A stretch of 64,000 nt of DNA from Nemophila menziesii (Eukaryota; Streptophyta; Magnoliopsida; Boraginales; Hydrophyllaceae). Positions 60,713-64,000 of this stretch are shown piece after piece. The DNA lies in the NCBI GenBank assembly GCA_029959085.1, contig JARWIR010000007.1:44257137-44321136 (forward strand). The letters are read 5' to 3'. Within the stretch, counting starts at the first letter, position 1. Each line of letters opens with the position of its first letter. The notes below the pieces were generated by a model, which saw nothing but the letters and a program-made list of their open reading frames with translations, was not told where the DNA came from and searched no databases. Both the position numbers and the translations under genes were made by a program.

Positions 60713-61070
60713 ACACTTTAGTATAAAATGTATAATGGGACTTGTCCCTTCCAACTTAATGTGAAATTTGGTAAGACAAATACTTTGAAAAATTACTAAC
60801 ACCACATGTTAAAATACATAAAAATATGTTTGTATACGATGTCACGGATGAAAAGTGTGAAAATTTTAGCAATAAAATAATCATAATAAGTTTGAGTAGC
60901 AAGGGAATTTGGACTTGAAACCCTAGATAGTAGAGCATATGCATATTTCTGCTAGGCTATGTCTAGTTTATTTTATTGTACTTGGTATATTTATATATGT
61001 GTAATACTTAATCATAAAATACTTGATGGGACTTGTCCCGTCCAACTTAATGTGAATCCGTTATTCCAAA
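60690..61070 (-). repeat. Tandem repeat array with tRNA-like heads, part 2
   Basis: GGGACTTGTC at 60737 and 61028 (period 291). One complete unit with a box B-like word (GGTTTCAAGTCC on the minus strand, about 60921-60910). It continues the array after the solo-LTR-like element. Confidence 0.65.
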
Positions 61071-61915
61071 TGTTCAATTTTAATTACAAAAAGAAAAAAA
61101 GAATGAGCAGTTACCATCAAGATGAATATTCATTAAAACAATAGTGCATAGGGAATTATTATAATAAGAAAGTTGTTTGCAACAACCGCAAACACTTTTT
61201 TTGAGTAAATTATACTCTAGAAAGATGACAATTCGTTTTTGGCCTCCCAGACATTCGTTTGGATGAAGGAGAAAATACCGAAAAATTGTTGTAATATTGG
61301 GTTTCATCTTGAAAAGTCAAAAGGGACGTGATACTATGAGAATATCGAAAGAGCAGGGATTCCATGAGCATAAGTCTTCCTAAACAAGGATTGGTGGGAG
61401 TATAGCTCAACGTATGAAAATCTTGTAGTTCTTTTAGCAAAATCTATTACATCGAGTGCATGGAAACATGGAAAACAAGCTATTGGCCAGCTACAAGAAG
61501 AACAAGTCTATGATAATATATCAACAGTTAGTATAGGTTTGAAATGAACCTGGAAAATATGATCACTGGAAGATTTCACAACCCACTAACAACATTATTT
61601 GAAATCAAATCAGTATATAACATCGAAATCAACTTACAATATAGTGGTTCACAACCTGGACTGATTAGACTGTTTGACCATTTGCACAGACTATCGATGA
61701 ATTCGGTCAATGGTAAATCGTGACTCTCTTTTATTCATGCATTTAAAGACTCAGCTACATTTTACGTCTAATGTCTCCATATTTGTGATGAAATAATATA
61801 TTCAGGAGATACCATTTTAGGTGCATTATATCTCGTTAACTTTGATAAGAATATATGTTATTGTTTATGAACGGGTGTTTGTATATTAGGTTATTTTTGT
61901 AGTCCTGAATATGAT
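61071..61915 (+). pseudogene. Unrecognised coding-like relic
   Basis: Coding-like words in shifting frames: TYENLVVLLAKSITSSAWKH with GKQAIGQLQEEQVYD (about 61395-61510), INLQYSGSQPGLIRLFDHLH (about 61630-61690), LLFMHLKTQLHFTS (about 61728-61770). This is better than random AT-rich sequence would give, but I do not know the family. It lies immediately upstream of the relic ORF shared with the duplicated unit and may be its 5' part. Confidence 0.35.
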
Positions 61916-62770
61916 GGATAAAAAGTATGGGAAAGTGATAAAGTTGAACCTAATGCACAACGGAAAAATGATATCACATCAACATAGAAAACCAGGTGAA
62001 ATTGATCATTGACACAAACTAGAATCCGTGTTGTATTCATGTTTAGAATAAATTTATTTAGATATTTTTTGTATTGTAGGTCTTTCTAAGAAATGATGAT
62101 GTTAATGCACATGAAAGATATATAACCGAGCAATTCGGGCTTTTTAAGACGCGCATAAATATGTGATATTCCTGATTAAATAAACAAATGCATGAAGTAC
62201 TTTATGGACACTTATGGTATATAAAAAAGGTGAATCAACATGTTATTACCATAATGAATATATATACACAAAGTCAAGAGGTATAGGAAGCAAAGGAAAT
62301 AAAAGCATAGAGAAACTGATGAAGATATTGATCTTTGAGGTGATACTTCTTGAACACGATAAGAAAGTATCGCCAACTATTCCAACCGAATACCTGTGCA
62401 GCGAAAGAAATTTCCACCCAAGATCAATCATCAATGATTCGAGAGTATGTATACTTCAATTTGCTGTTAAAATTTACTGAAAAAATAATTAACACTAAAT
62501 ACCAAAAAAGAAGGTCAAACAGTGGTGGGCCTGCATCCTAAATTGGTTGATGCATGAAAATTGCGATGTGAAAGTATGTGTATTCAAGTATATGAATAAA
62601 GAAGTTTGAAGTTGGCAGAGTCATTTGAAGTTGTGGTGTGTTGGTTAATATTCAAACTTTTGATTAGTCATATTATAATTTTTAAATTTTTGATATGTAC
62701 GAATATTAGTTCTATTTTATGCTTTAAAAAAATTTGGTATCTGTATGTATGTTTGTGTTTTTCTATGAGT
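61916..62770 (+). pseudogene. Second copy of the unrecognised relic ORF
   Basis: Diverged paralog of 28844-29467 and 57305-58160. 62214-62480 is open for 88 codons and contains GESTCYYHNEYIYTKSRGIG and VSPTIPTEYLCSERNFHPRS. The conservation of CYYHNE-IYTKS and PTEYLC...NFHP between copies implies a formerly coding sequence. Unknown family, likely a mobile-element ORF. Confidence 0.5.
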
Positions 62771-63640
62771 AGGATTATATGTTTAATTGAATAGGATAAC
62801 AAAAGCAGGTAGATGGAACTTGTCCTATAAGGAAGGAGATGAGACTTATCCCATTACAGTGATATTGGGCATGTCCCATCTCATAATCAAGCTTATATAA
62901 TACAAATATGTTTGATTATATAAGACAAAAATTACTGACAACACATGATGAACAACATAAAAATATGTTTGTATATGATATCATAAATGAAAATGACAAG
63001 TAAAGTTAAGCTGCAGGGGGGATTTGAACTAGAAACATTGGATAATAGAGTGTAAACATAAACATTAGGCTATGTCTAATTTTTAATTAGACTTGTATAT
63101 TTATATATTTAACACTTAATTATAAAATACCAAATGGGACTTGTCCCTCCCAACTTAATGTGAAAGTTTATAAAGCAAATACATTGAAATATTGCTAACA
63201 CCACATGTTAAACCATAAAACTATGTTGTCATATGATATTACAGATGGAAAGTGTGAAAAACTAAGCAAAAAAAAGGATTTGAGTAAGTTTGAGTAGTAA
63301 AGAGGATTTGAACTTGGAACATTAGATAATAAAGTGTAAGTGTACCACTAGACTATGTTTAACCATCAATTATACTTGGTATATTTATATATATATAACA
63401 CTTTAGTATAAAATGTCTAATGGGACTTGTCACTTCTAACTTGTGTAAAGTTGGTTAGACAAATACTTTGAAAAATTACTAACGCCACATGTTAAAAAAA
63501 CATAAAAATATGTTTAAATACGATATCCTGGATGAAAAGTGTAAAAATTTAAGCAAAAAAAGGATCATAGTAAGTTTGAGTAGCAATGGAATTTGAACTT
63601 GAAACCTTAGATTGTAGAGCATATGCATATTTCTTTATGT
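62771..63640 (-). repeat. Tandem repeat array with tRNA-like heads, part 3
   Basis: Three units: GGGACTTGTC-type words at about 62815 (degenerate), 63136 and 63422 (period 286). Box B-like words in reverse (GGATTTGAAC) lie at about 63020 and 63305, and a GAATTTGAAC version at about 63591. The sequence order matches part 1, following the same relic ORF as part 1 does. Confidence 0.7.
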
Positions 63641-64000
63641 TTCATCAAAAATTAAGTTGATTGATGACAATTTTTTTGGTATAAAAATACTAAAATGAAG
63701 TTTCGCCAAGAACCCGCCGAGAACTCGTCAAAAGCCTGTCGGTTAAATCCTGCCAAAAACATGTTAGATCGATCTTAAAAAATAGGTCTGCCACTAGACG
63801 GCTCTGAACTGAACATTTCAATACGCATGGGGTTTAGGACCCGTGCACGCCCCTATATTGCAATATTGTGAACTATTTTCTTGAATTTTGTGGTTTACAT
63901 TACTTTGGTGAACAAATCAACATAATTGTTATGTGATCGTATTTGATGAATGACAATATCTCAAATCTTTGGTAACTTATGTGTGTAGAAAATTTTTGGG
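63641..64000. other. No gene recognised
   Basis: Mixed sequence with a slightly GC-richer stretch (about 63710-63860). No coding domain, RNA gene or repeat border seen before the window ends. Confidence 0.5.

Overview
The window is AT-rich nuclear DNA of a flowering plant, most likely a eudicot. The evidence is four intact single-exon type I (M-alpha, AGL62-like) MADS-box genes embedded in decayed Ty1/copia, LINE, SINE, MITE, hAT-like and Mutator-like elements, with long (TA)n tracts and no prokaryotic gene organisation. I cannot name the species. The only protein genes I would call functional are the MADS genes at 7056-7667, 18363-19001, 37379-37990 and 46842-47480 (all + strand). Everything else is regulatory DNA, repeats or element relics. 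|| Large-scale layout: 1-29467 and 29468-57922 are two copies of one recent tandem segmental duplication with a unit of about 28.5 kb. Copy A starts about 840 bp upstream of the window. The MADS proteins of copies A and B differ by 2 of 203 and 1 of 212 residues. Copy A carries two insertions missing from copy B: a Mutator-like foldback element (10500-12217) and a MITE (12354-12549). Their clean target sites are visible in copy B. || Each unit is itself built from three older, diverged paralogous blocks (in A: about 1-10440, 10440-21715, 21716-29467). The block plan is: MADS-promoter-like sequence, then a minus-strand coding-like relic, then Ty1/copia RT/RNase H remains, then a second MADS-promoter-like sequence with an intact MADS gene (blocks a and b only), then a copia-3'-end-like tail and a terminal block. 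In block c the MADS gene is absent and its place is taken by a minus-strand LINE relic, itself split by a solo-LTR-like element. The promoter-like sequence at the start of block a still ends in the first codons of a dead MADS gene (ATG at 484 and 30825). So the locus has grown and decayed by birth and death on at least two time scales. || 57923-64000 lies outside the duplication. It holds a tandem family with a period of about 286-291 bp and tRNA-like (box A/box B) heads on the minus strand, interrupted by another solo-LTR-like element (59185-60676), plus a second copy of an unidentified relic ORF that also occurs at the end of each 28.5-kb unit. || Nothing here is a demonstrably new enzymatic system. 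The notable structure is a MADS-box gene nursery in which gene, promoter and flanking retroelement debris are amplified together as one cassette.
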